NCBI GenBank assembly: GCA_963774765.1
Contig: CAVZGP010000030.1
Span: 332,262 to 396,261, forward strand
Reading direction: 5' to 3'
From: Sva-07 sp963774765
Lineage (GTDB): Bacteria > Actinomycetota > Acidimicrobiia > Acidimicrobiales > Ilumatobacteraceae
Length of the DNA: 64,000 nucleotides
Positions 16,906-24,656 of this stretch are shown here, one piece after another (the first letter of the stretch is position 1; the number at the start of each line of letters is the position of its first letter). The notes below the pieces were generated by a model. It had not been told where the DNA came from and made no database searches. It saw only the letters and a program-made list of their open reading frames with translations. The position numbers were made by a program, and so were the translations under genes.

Positions 16906-17983
16906 GGTCGATCGCCTCCGTGATGTCGATGCCTGTCGGGCACCAGGTGATGCATCGCCCGCAGCCCACGCAGCCGGACTCGCCGAACTGGTCGTGCCAG
17001 GTGACGAGCTTGTGGAGGTACCACTGGCGGTAGCGCGAGGCGGCCGATGTGCGCACCGAACCGCCGTGGACGTGCGCGAAGTTCAGCGAGAAGCAGCTGT
17101 CCCATCGCTCGTGGCGTTCGAAGGCGGTGCCGTCGAGCGTGGCCGAGTCGGCCACCGAGGTGCAGAAGCAGGTCGGGCAGACGAACGTGCAGTTGCCACA
17201 GGTCAGGCAGCGTTCGGCCACGGCCTCCCAGCCGGGGCCGTCGGGGGAAGCCGCTGCGGCGGCGATCGCCGAGGGGTCGAGTCGCCGGGTCTGGCGATCG
17301 GCGCCTGCGGCGATGCGCTGCTCGGCGGCGGCGAACTGGGCGGGCGTGGCCGGCGCGCCGATCCCGTCGAGCAGATCGACGCCAGCGTTCGTGACCGCTG
17401 TTGCGAGCAGCGTGTCGTCGTCGCGCATTCGCAGCACGATGTCGGCGCCCGGGCCGGGCCAGGGCCCCGTTCCGGCTGACACACAGAAGCAGTCGGCGGC
17501 CGGCTCGGTGCATGCGACCGCAACGATCACGAGGGAGTCGCGTCGCGCCCGGTAGTCGTCGTCGTTGGCCAGCACCACGTCGAGCCGTCCGATCGCCGCC
17601 AGGTCGCAGGCCTGGATGCCGACGAAGGCGAGCGGCGCAACTCGTGCCACCGGTGCGTCTGGTCGGGCGCTGTCCGATCGCATCCGCACGACCAGCCGTT
17701 GTTCGGGGTGGAGCCACCGCTTCCACGGTGCGGCCGGTGCCGCGTGTTGGAACGGTCCGGAGGCGGTCGACGCGGCGCGGTAGTGGCCCGGCTCCTGGAC
17801 GTCGACCCATCCGGTGGCGATCTCGTCGGCCGAGTCGATCTCGCCGAGAGCGATCACCCGGTCCTTCACGATGGGAGCGACGATGGTGCAACCGCGTTCA
17901 CGCAGGCGAGCGATGAGCGGCCCGAGCCCGTCGGGCAACACCCGGCCGGGCGCGGCCGCGTCGATCAGCGACGCGTGTCCCAC
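16898..17983 (-). CDS. hydB: hydrogenase beta subunit, 4Fe-4S dicluster protein
   Basis: A 361-residue soluble iron-sulfur protein, first gene of the hydrogenase operon. Two clusters are visible near the C-terminus: CLTCGNCTFVCPTC and CVGCGRCITWCPTG, with additional cysteines (C.CTSV, WDSC). The N-terminal 250 residues match the sulfhydrogenase beta subunit, including FVGIQACDLAAIGRLD. It relays electrons between the gamma flavin subunit and the small subunit. The 86-bp gap to the divergent LLM oxidoreductase must hold the operon promoter; I see no clear operator in it. Confidence 0.9.
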   Translation of the reverse strand: MGHASLIDAAAPGRVLPDGLGPLIARLRERGCTIVAPIVKDRVIALGEIDSADEIATGWVDVQEPGHYRAASTASGPFQHAAPAAPWKRWLHPEQRLVVRMRSDSARPDAPVARVAPLAFVGIQACDLAAIGRLDVVLANDDDYRARRDSLVIVAVACTEPAADCFCVSAGTGPWPGPGADIVLRMRDDDTLLATAVTNAGVDLLDGIGAPATPAQFAAAEQRIAAGADRQTRRLDPSAIAAAAASPDGPGWEAVAERCLTCGNCTFVCPTCFCTSVADSATLDGTAFERHERWDSCFSLNFAHVHGGSVRTSAASRYRQWYLHKLVTWHDQFGESGCVGCGRCITWCPTGIDITEAIDHG

Positions 17984-18069
17984 ACGGGCAATGTTGGCAG
18001 GGCGTCGGTGCCCGGAGTAGGGGCCTCCGACCCGACTTCCACCGTGGCTCGACGCGGTAGGTTCGCCGG

Positions 18070-18954
18070 ATGGCTGCAGCGCAACGACGTCCGCTCCGAT
18101 TTGGTTGGCTCTCGCCGTGCATCGGAAACCGCTGGAGCGATCACAAGCCGATCGTCGTCGAGCAGGCCAAGTACATCCTGCCCACGGTCAATGACCATTT
18201 CGACTCGATGTGGGTCGCCGATCACTTCTGGGGATTCGACGCGAAGACCGATCCGTTCGTCGAAGCCTGGACGTCGCTCACCTGGTTGGCCGCCAAGTTC
18301 CCCGACGTGCAGCTGTGCCACCACGTGCTCGGCCAGGGCTACCGTCCACCGGCGCTCACCGCCAAGATGGCCGCCACGTTGCAGGTGTTCTCCGAGAACC
18401 GGTTGATGCTCGGCATCGGGGCCGGTTGGCGCGGCGACGAGTACACGGCGTACGGCTACGAGTTCCCGTCGCCGTCGGTGCGCTATGCGCAGCTCGAGGA
18501 GGTCGTGACGATCTGTCGGCTGATGTGGACGCAGGACGACCCGAGCTTCGAGGGGACCTACTTCTCGATCGACGGGGCCGCCGCCCCACCGTTGCCCGAG
18601 GTGGTGCCGCCGGTGTGCATCGGCGCGAACGGCGAGCAGGTCGGGCTGCCGCTGGCCGGGCGCATCGCCGACATGTGGCACAACATGTCCCGCACGGAGG
18701 GCGACTGGCTGCGCAAGTACGACATCGTCCAGCGCGCCGCCACCGGCGCGGGCCGCGACCCGGCGGACATCGAGACCGGCATCACCATCGAGCGAGCGCT
18801 TCCCGAGACAGACGCCGAGTCGGCCGAGCTGCACGACCTGATCGCGCGCTGGCACGAGGTCGGCGTCGACCACGTGGTGATGGACTTCGGGAACCCACCA
18901 TCGACCGACCCGATCGTGCGCTTTGCCGAGCAGGTCATCGCCCCGCTGCGCTGA
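18070..18954 (+). CDS. LLM-class flavin-dependent oxidoreductase (probable F420 type)
   Basis: A 294-residue luciferase-like (beta/alpha)8 protein. Family marks are the N-terminal LRFGWLSPC strand, MWVADHFWGFD, LGIGAGWRGDEYTAYGYEFPS and PVCIGANGEQ. Actinobacterial members mostly use coenzyme F420 for hydride transfer; no cofactor assignment can be proven from sequence alone. It is divergent from the hydrogenase operon by 86 bp and ends 46 bp before the next gene. Confidence 0.88.
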   Translation: MAAAQRRPLRFGWLSPCIGNRWSDHKPIVVEQAKYILPTVNDHFDSMWVADHFWGFDAKTDPFVEAWTSLTWLAAKFPDVQLCHHVLGQGYRPPALTAKMAATLQVFSENRLMLGIGAGWRGDEYTAYGYEFPSPSVRYAQLEEVVTICRLMWTQDDPSFEGTYFSIDGAAAPPLPEVVPPVCIGANGEQVGLPLAGRIADMWHNMSRTEGDWLRKYDIVQRAATGAGRDPADIETGITIERALPETDAESAELHDLIARWHEVGVDHVVMDFGNPPSTDPIVRFAEQVIAPLR

Positions 18955-19000
18955 CGCGGGCGATTGGCGGCCGGGGGTCTCGAACGAGGATCATGGCGCG

Positions 19001-19963
19001 ATGACCCATGCCGACCGCCAGGACCGGGAACGCTGGATTGCGTCGGGGTTGCCCGACGCAGTCGTCACGATCATGTTCCGCGACAGCACCCTCGCGCCGC
19101 CGCACGCGGCTCGCTGGTACGACTCGTCGCTCACCACCGACGAGATCACCGAGTTCCGACGCTCGGGACGCCCAGCCCCCGACGCCGCCTTCGCGGCCTC
19201 GCTCGAATCCCGTGGCCTGCCGACCGACATCGCGTTCATCGAGACGTGGGCCGGGTTCGACGCCGCGACGATCCTGCGCGCGATCGATCGCGGGTACACC
19301 TCCGGAGAGCAGTTCGCGCCCTGGGCCGACACCGACGCCGACGTCACCGAGGTGGAGCAACTGGCAGACGTGACGACTGGCGGGCTGCAGCCGTCGAAGG
19401 CGCTGGCACACCTGCGGGCCGGCAGATCGCCCGAGGAGATCGCCTATGCGGAGACGGCTGGGATCAAGGTGAAGAAGGCGTTGGAGTGGATCGACCGTGG
19501 GATGTCCGCGGCGACGGCAGCGCGATGGTCGTCGGCCGGGTTCTCGGCGTCGAACGCGGCGGCGTGGGTCGAGGTGGTCGACGACCCGGAGGTGGCTCGG
19601 TTGCTCGGGTCGGTCGGCTTCGACGTCGACAGCGCGCGCGAACAGCGACCCGAAGGCGGCTGGACCACCCATGTCGTCCGCCGTCGCGTCGCGCTCGACG
19701 CCGGTGCCGGCGAGGAGGCGGCCGACGAGTGGGCGGCGACGTCGCTCCCGGATCGCAAGCTCGCCAAGTGGGTCGGCGCCGGGGTGGGTCCGACCGAGGC
19801 CGCCGAGTGGCTGGCGCGCGAGTTCCGGCCGGGCGAAGCGGCCGCATGGGCTGCCAACGCATTCTCTCCGGCCGACGCCGACGCATGGCGGCGCTCCGGC
19901 GTCGACGCAGACATCGCCGCTCGTCGACGCGACGCCGGCGTTCGCCCGGCGAACACCGACTGA
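19001..19963 (+). CDS. alpha-helical Trp/Ala repeat protein, function unknown
   Basis: A 320-residue soluble protein I do not recognise. Its second half is built from degenerate repeats of about 13-16 residues with the pattern A-x-x-W-x-x-x-G/F-x-(P/S)-x-x-A-x-x-W: for example ATAARWSSAGFSASNAAAW, LAKWVGAGVGPTEAAEWL, EFRPGEAAAWAANAFSP and ADADAWRRSGVD. This predicts short helix pairs, as in a solenoid. The N-terminal part has similar but weaker units (HAARWYDSSLTTDEITEF). It has no signal peptide or membrane segment. A longer in-frame start exists, but the ATG at 19001 avoids overlap with the preceding gene. Confidence 0.75.
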   Translation: MTHADRQDRERWIASGLPDAVVTIMFRDSTLAPPHAARWYDSSLTTDEITEFRRSGRPAPDAAFAASLESRGLPTDIAFIETWAGFDAATILRAIDRGYTSGEQFAPWADTDADVTEVEQLADVTTGGLQPSKALAHLRAGRSPEEIAYAETAGIKVKKALEWIDRGMSAATAARWSSAGFSASNAAAWVEVVDDPEVARLLGSVGFDVDSAREQRPEGGWTTHVVRRRVALDAGAGEEAADEWAATSLPDRKLAKWVGAGVGPTEAAEWLAREFRPGEAAAWAANAFSPADADAWRRSGVDADIAARRRDAGVRPANTD

Positions 19964-19991
19964 CCGGCGCGTTTGTGGTTGGCTCTGGTCC

Positions 19992-20858
19992 ATGTGGACG
20001 ATCGGGGACGTACAGATCACCGAGGTCGCGGAGCTGACCACCACGTCGGCTGCGCACTGGCTGCTGCCCGATGCGACCGCCGAGCGGATCCAGGAGATTG
20101 GCTGGATGGTGCCGGACTACGCGACGCCCGACGGCAAGGTGCACATGACCATTCGTGCGTTGGTGATCGAGACTGAAGGGAGGCGGATCCTCGTCGACAC
20201 CTGCCTCGGCAACGACAAGCAACGTCCGGTCGAGGCGTGGAGCATGCGCTCCGGCCCGTTCCTCGACGATCTGACTGCGGCTGGCTTCCCGCCCAACTCG
20301 ATCGACACCGTGCTGTGCACACACCTGCACGTCGACCACGTCGGCTGGAACACCCGGCTCGTCGACGGCGAGTGGGTGCCGACGTTCCCGAACGCGCGCT
20401 ACCTGTTCGCCGATGTCGAATGGGAGCACTGGCAGCGAGACGACGCGGGGATGGACGAGGTGCTCCGAGCCGATTCGATCCAGCCGGTGATCGACGCCGG
20501 CCTCGTCGACCTGATCGCCACCGATTCCCGCCTCACCCGAGATGTCTGCCTCAGCCCGACGCCGGGCCACACGCCTGGCCATGTCAGCGTGCTGATCGAG
20601 AGCAACGGTGAGCGCGGCGTGATCACCGGCGATCTGTCGCACATGGTGTGCCAGGCGGCGCACCCCGAGTGGGGCAGCTCGTTCGACGTCGACGCCGCTC
20701 AGGCCGAAGCGACCCGCCGGGCATTCTTCGCCGACCAGGCCGACACCGATGTGCTCGTGCTCGGCACACACTGGGAGCCGTGCGCGGGCCACGTGACGTC
20801 GCATGGCGACGTGTGGCGCATCGAACCGGCCTGTTTCCCGACTGACGCTCAACCGTGA
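19992..20858 (+). CDS. MBL-fold metallo-hydrolase
   Basis: A 288-residue metallo-beta-lactamase-fold protein. The zinc motif is THLHVDHVGWNT (H-x-H-x-D-H), with a distal His in PTPGHTPGHVSV, an Asp in ITGDLSHM and a late His in LGTHWEPCAGHV. The overall pattern resembles lactonase or sulfatase-like MBL enzymes that accept ester substrates. The start MWTIGDVQITEV at 19992 gives the standard first beta strand. It converges on the kinase-like gene with a 10-bp overlap of coding ends. Confidence 0.87.
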   Translation: MWTIGDVQITEVAELTTTSAAHWLLPDATAERIQEIGWMVPDYATPDGKVHMTIRALVIETEGRRILVDTCLGNDKQRPVEAWSMRSGPFLDDLTAAGFPPNSIDTVLCTHLHVDHVGWNTRLVDGEWVPTFPNARYLFADVEWEHWQRDDAGMDEVLRADSIQPVIDAGLVDLIATDSRLTRDVCLSPTPGHTPGHVSVLIESNGERGVITGDLSHMVCQAAHPEWGSSFDVDAAQAEATRRAFFADQADTDVLVLGTHWEPCAGHVTSHGDVWRIEPACFPTDAQP

Positions 20859-22201
20859 AGGTCGGCTCGGGGCTCGCGGCCCCGTGCGATCTCCGAGAGG
20901 TCCGCAAGGCGCAGGTCGCGAGCCCGGCGACGTTCGACCTCTTCGAGGTTTCCTTCCGGCATGTACATGCGCAGACCCAACGGGTGGATCTCGAATCGCA
21001 ACGGCGTGGTGGCCTCGAGCGCCTCGCCGTCGACGCCCATGTAGGCCGATCCCGACGTGGAACGCACCTCGAACTCGGCGGCGTGGAACTCCCACCAGTA
21101 CTTGCTGTAGTCGGGCATGCCGAGCATCGCCATGGTCATCAGACGGGCCGCCTGCGTACCGGTGCGCGGTGACAGTGCGAACACCCCGAGTTCTCCACCG
21201 TCGAGGCGGCGGCGTTGCGCGACGTCGCGCTTGGCGCCGAGCACGTAGCTGTTGTTCGACACCATGATCACGAACGCACCTTCGACGTCTTGGCCGCGTG
21301 GCGTCGTGTACTGCAGGTCGAACGTCTCGGCCTGGCGCCCGAGCAGTTCGGCGGCGATCTTGCTGCTGACCTCGACCTTGTTGTTGCGGTAGTCCTCGGA
21401 CTGCACGATCGTCGCGTAGATGCCGAGCGACACGTTGTTGACGAACAGTCGGCCGTTGACCGTGGCGTAGTCGACGCGCCGCTCGATCGCATCGCGGTAC
21501 GCGTACATCGCCTTGCGTGGATCCTCGCGGTCGAGTCCGAGGTCGAGTGCGAAGTGGTTGCGAGTGCCCGCTGGGATGCACACGAAGGGCAGATCATGTT
21601 TCACCGCGACGGATGCGACCAGTGCCTGTGATCCGTCGCCGCCGGCCATGCCCAGGCAGTCGGCACCTCGCGCGACCGCGTCGAGCGTGAGTTGTTCGAG
21701 GTCGAGTCCCTCCGCGAGCAGCACCGTCTCGATGCCCAACTCGTCGGCGAGTTCGATCAGTCCGAACTTGTCGACCTTGCCACCACCCGACCATGGATTG
21801 CAGAGCAGCACGGGCTTGGACGGCTCGGCCGTGACCCGCACCGAGGACTTCGGCACGGGCCGCTTCAACGCGTAGTTGGCGAGGAAGACCATCAGGTAGA
21901 CGATGGCGAGGATCAGCGCCAGGCGCAGCACGATGTGTTCCAACTTCGACAGCGCCTGCGCGAGCGCGATGACGACGAGCACGAGGCCGATGATCCCGGT
22001 GAGTGCGGCGACCAGTTTGACCACGCCGACTTCGGTCACGACCCACCAGGCGCCGGCGGACAGCAGTGCGATGCCGATCAGCGCGATCACGATCGACGAC
22101 GTCTGTCGGAAGACGCCCTGCACGACCAACCCGATCACCAACAGGAACAACGGGGCAACTGCGACAGCTGCGGCACGGCGTTTCGAACTGACGTTGGTCA
22201 C
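20849..22201 (-). CDS. membrane-anchored diacylglycerol/lipid kinase-family protein
   Basis: A 450-residue protein with four or so N-terminal transmembrane helices (residues about 10-110) followed by a DAGK catalytic domain. The nucleotide site shows LLCNPWSGGGKVDKFG, then MAGGDGSQALVAS (the GGDGS motif) and FVCIPAGTRNHFALDLG, and ends with a beta-rich substrate domain (VNNVSLGIYA, MGVDGEALE). The family phosphorylates diacylglycerol or related lipids such as sphingoid bases. The fused N-terminal membrane domain is a feature of an actinobacterial subgroup. It converges with the MBL gene and is 159 bp upstream of the divergent transporter start. Confidence 0.88.
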   Translation of the reverse strand: MTNVSSKRRAAAVAVAPLFLLVIGLVVQGVFRQTSSIVIALIGIALLSAGAWWVVTEVGVVKLVAALTGIIGLVLVVIALAQALSKLEHIVLRLALILAIVYLMVFLANYALKRPVPKSSVRVTAEPSKPVLLCNPWSGGGKVDKFGLIELADELGIETVLLAEGLDLEQLTLDAVARGADCLGMAGGDGSQALVASVAVKHDLPFVCIPAGTRNHFALDLGLDREDPRKAMYAYRDAIERRVDYATVNGRLFVNNVSLGIYATIVQSEDYRNNKVEVSSKIAAELLGRQAETFDLQYTTPRGQDVEGAFVIMVSNNSYVLGAKRDVAQRRRLDGGELGVFALSPRTGTQAARLMTMAMLGMPDYSKYWWEFHAAEFEVRSTSGSAYMGVDGEALEATTPLRFEIHPLGLRMYMPEGNLEEVERRRARDLRLADLSEIARGREPRADLHG

Positions 22202-22360
22202 GACTGAACGCTACTCATGTCGTCGTCGTCGCTCCTGGATTCAACGCTTGCGTTGGCCGATTTCTCCGGGGCGACCGGCCGCAGCGCTGACCGGCACCGA
22301 CTGTATGGTTGCGGCTCCAGTTCGGCGACCTGTCGACTCGACCCGCCGGAGGCCGACAGA

Positions 22361-24532
22361 GTGAAGGAACCGAAAGCTCCCCGGACGGGTCTCGGAACGT
22401 TCGGTGGAGTCTTCACACCCTCGATCCTGACGATCCTCGGCGTGATCATGTACCTCCGGTTCGGCTGGGTGGTCGGCAACGTCGGGCTTCGCAACACCCT
22501 GCTGATCGTCACGATCGCCACGTCGATCACCTTGCTCACCGGGCTCTCGATCTCGCAGATCTCGACCGACCAACAGGTCCGCACCGGCGGTGCGTACTAC
22601 ATGGTGAGCCGCTCGCTCGGTGCCGAGATCGGCGGCGCCGTCGGCATCCCTCTCTACCTCGCCCAGGCGTTGAGCGTCGCGCTCTACACGCTCGGCTTCG
22701 CCGAGGCCGTCAACGTCGTCGCACCCGGCATCCCGATCCAGCCGCTCGCGTTCGGCACCACCATCGTCGTCGCGATCTTCGCGTTGATCTCGGCGAAGGC
22801 GGCGATCCGAGCTCAGTACGTGATCATGGCGGCCATCGGGCTGTCGTTGGTCGTGTTCTATTTCGGAACCAAACAGGTCGAAGAACCCCCGCTGCCGCGC
22901 AGCTTCGAGCCGGCCACGTTCTGGACGGCCTTCGCGGTCTTCTTCCCGGCGGTCACCGGGATCATGGCGGGCGTCAACATGAGCGGCGACCTCCGGGATC
23001 CGCGGCGCTCGATTCCTCGTGGCACGCTGGCCGCGATCGCCGTCAGCTACGTGGTCTACATGACGATCCCGTTGGTGCTCGACAGTCGCGCTTCGCAGAG
23101 CGCCCTCGTCAATGACCCGCTCATCATGCGCGAGCTCGCGTTGTGGGGGCCCGCCGTGATCATCGGAGTCTGGGGCGCGACGCTGTCGAGCGCCTTGGGC
23201 AGCATGCTCGGTGCGCCTCGGATCCTGCAGGCGCTCGCGCGCGACGGCGTCCTGCCGGGACGCATGCGGATCTTCGGTCGGGGGTCGGGAACGAACGACG
23301 AACCTCGCCTCGGCACCTACATGTCCTTGACGATCGCGCTCGTCGTGGTGCTGCTCGGCGACCTCGATGCGGTCGCACCGGTGCTGTCGATGTTCTTCCT
23401 CGCGACCTACGCGGTCGTCAACTTCGTCTCGGCGGGCGAGACGTTCCTCCGCAACCCGTCGTTCCGCCCCACGTTCCGGATCCACTGGATCGTGTCGTTG
23501 CTGGGGGCGATCGGCTGCGTCGCAGTGATGGTGCTCATCAATCCGGTGGCCACGATCGTCGCGGTGGTCTTCGTGGGCGTCATCTGGACGCTGCTGAATC
23601 GCCGCCGGGCGCAGAGCCGTTGGGGAGACATCCGCCAGGGAATCTGGATCAACGTTGTTCGGTGGGCGGTGTCGCACATTCGGCGCTCGACCGACACGAA
23701 GAGCTGGCGTCCGAACATCCTCGTGTTGGCGGGAAGCCCGACGAAACGGTGGTACCTCATCGAGTTGGCCAACGCCCTGACGCGCAGCCGCGGGATGCTG
23801 ACGATCGCGACGATCCTTCCGGAGCCCACGACGACCCAGCGCAAGCGCCAGCTCGCCGACACCGTCCGCGAGCACCTCGCCGAGCGTGACGTCTCGGCGC
23901 TCGTGCGAGTGGTGTCGGCACCGACCCCTTATGTCGGCGCATCGGTGCTGGTCGAGGCCTATGGGTTGGGCACATTGATGCCCAACACGGTGGTACTCGG
24001 CGACGGCGAGACCACTTCCGATCCCCACGAGTACGCCACGATGGTGAGCCGGATCCACGACGCAGGTCGCAACGTCGTCATCGTCAGGGCGCCGGACGAC
24101 ACCACGTTCGGAGAGCGTCGCAGCATCGACGTCTGGCTGAGTTCGATTCGCGCCAACGGAGCGTTGATGATCGTGCTCGCCGATGCGCTGCGGGCGTCGA
24201 AGCTCTGGCGGCGGGCTTCGGTGACCGTTCGGATGGTGGTGCCGCGTGCCGACGCAGCCGGCGACGTGGCCGACAACCTCCGAGAGCTCTTTGTCAGCGC
24301 TCGACTCCGTTTGGAGGTGGACGTGATCGTCGACGAGCGGCCCGTCGGCGAGGTCATCGGCGAGCGCGCTGAGCACGCCGATCTGACGCTGGTGGGTCTT
24401 CCTGATCCCTGCGTCGATCTGGAGGGGTTCCCGGACCGGCTCGAGGCAGCCCTCTCCGGGGTGTCGACCGACCGGCCCATGGCCTTCGTGCTCGGGTCGA
24501 ACGACGTCGAGCTCGAAGCGCTCCTCGACTGA
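22361..24532 (+). CDS. SLC12-like cation-chloride cotransporter / APC permease
   Basis: A 723-residue transporter with about twelve membrane helices in the first 460 residues and a soluble C-terminal region. The start GTFGGVFTPSILTILGVIMYLRFGWVVGN is close to bacterial members of the Na-K-Cl cotransporter family, and TGGAYYMVSRSLG and FFPAVTGIMAGVNMSGDLRDPRRSIP are further hallmarks. The C-terminal 230 residues carry a universal-stress-like fold typical of these proteins. I chose the GTG at 22361; the frame is open 48 codons further, but that part overlaps the divergent promoter region and is poorly family-like. Confidence 0.85.
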   Translation: MKEPKAPRTGLGTFGGVFTPSILTILGVIMYLRFGWVVGNVGLRNTLLIVTIATSITLLTGLSISQISTDQQVRTGGAYYMVSRSLGAEIGGAVGIPLYLAQALSVALYTLGFAEAVNVVAPGIPIQPLAFGTTIVVAIFALISAKAAIRAQYVIMAAIGLSLVVFYFGTKQVEEPPLPRSFEPATFWTAFAVFFPAVTGIMAGVNMSGDLRDPRRSIPRGTLAAIAVSYVVYMTIPLVLDSRASQSALVNDPLIMRELALWGPAVIIGVWGATLSSALGSMLGAPRILQALARDGVLPGRMRIFGRGSGTNDEPRLGTYMSLTIALVVVLLGDLDAVAPVLSMFFLATYAVVNFVSAGETFLRNPSFRPTFRIHWIVSLLGAIGCVAVMVLINPVATIVAVVFVGVIWTLLNRRRAQSRWGDIRQGIWINVVRWAVSHIRRSTDTKSWRPNILVLAGSPTKRWYLIELANALTRSRGMLTIATILPEPTTTQRKRQLADTVREHLAERDVSALVRVVSAPTPYVGASVLVEAYGLGTLMPNTVVLGDGETTSDPHEYATMVSRIHDAGRNVVIVRAPDDTTFGERRSIDVWLSSIRANGALMIVLADALRASKLWRRASVTVRMVVPRADAAGDVADNLRELFVSARLRLEVDVIVDERPVGEVIGERAEHADLTLVGLPDPCVDLEGFPDRLEAALSGVSTDRPMAFVLGSNDVELEALLD

Positions 24533-24656
24533 TCGGCCGCCCGCGGATGCGTCGAGTGGGCGGGATGAACGCGCGGACAACTCCGGTGAAGGCACCGCTG
24601 AGCGACGACTAGTATCGCGCTGACCGGCACCAACCAGTCCGGGGAGGAGCACGTCG

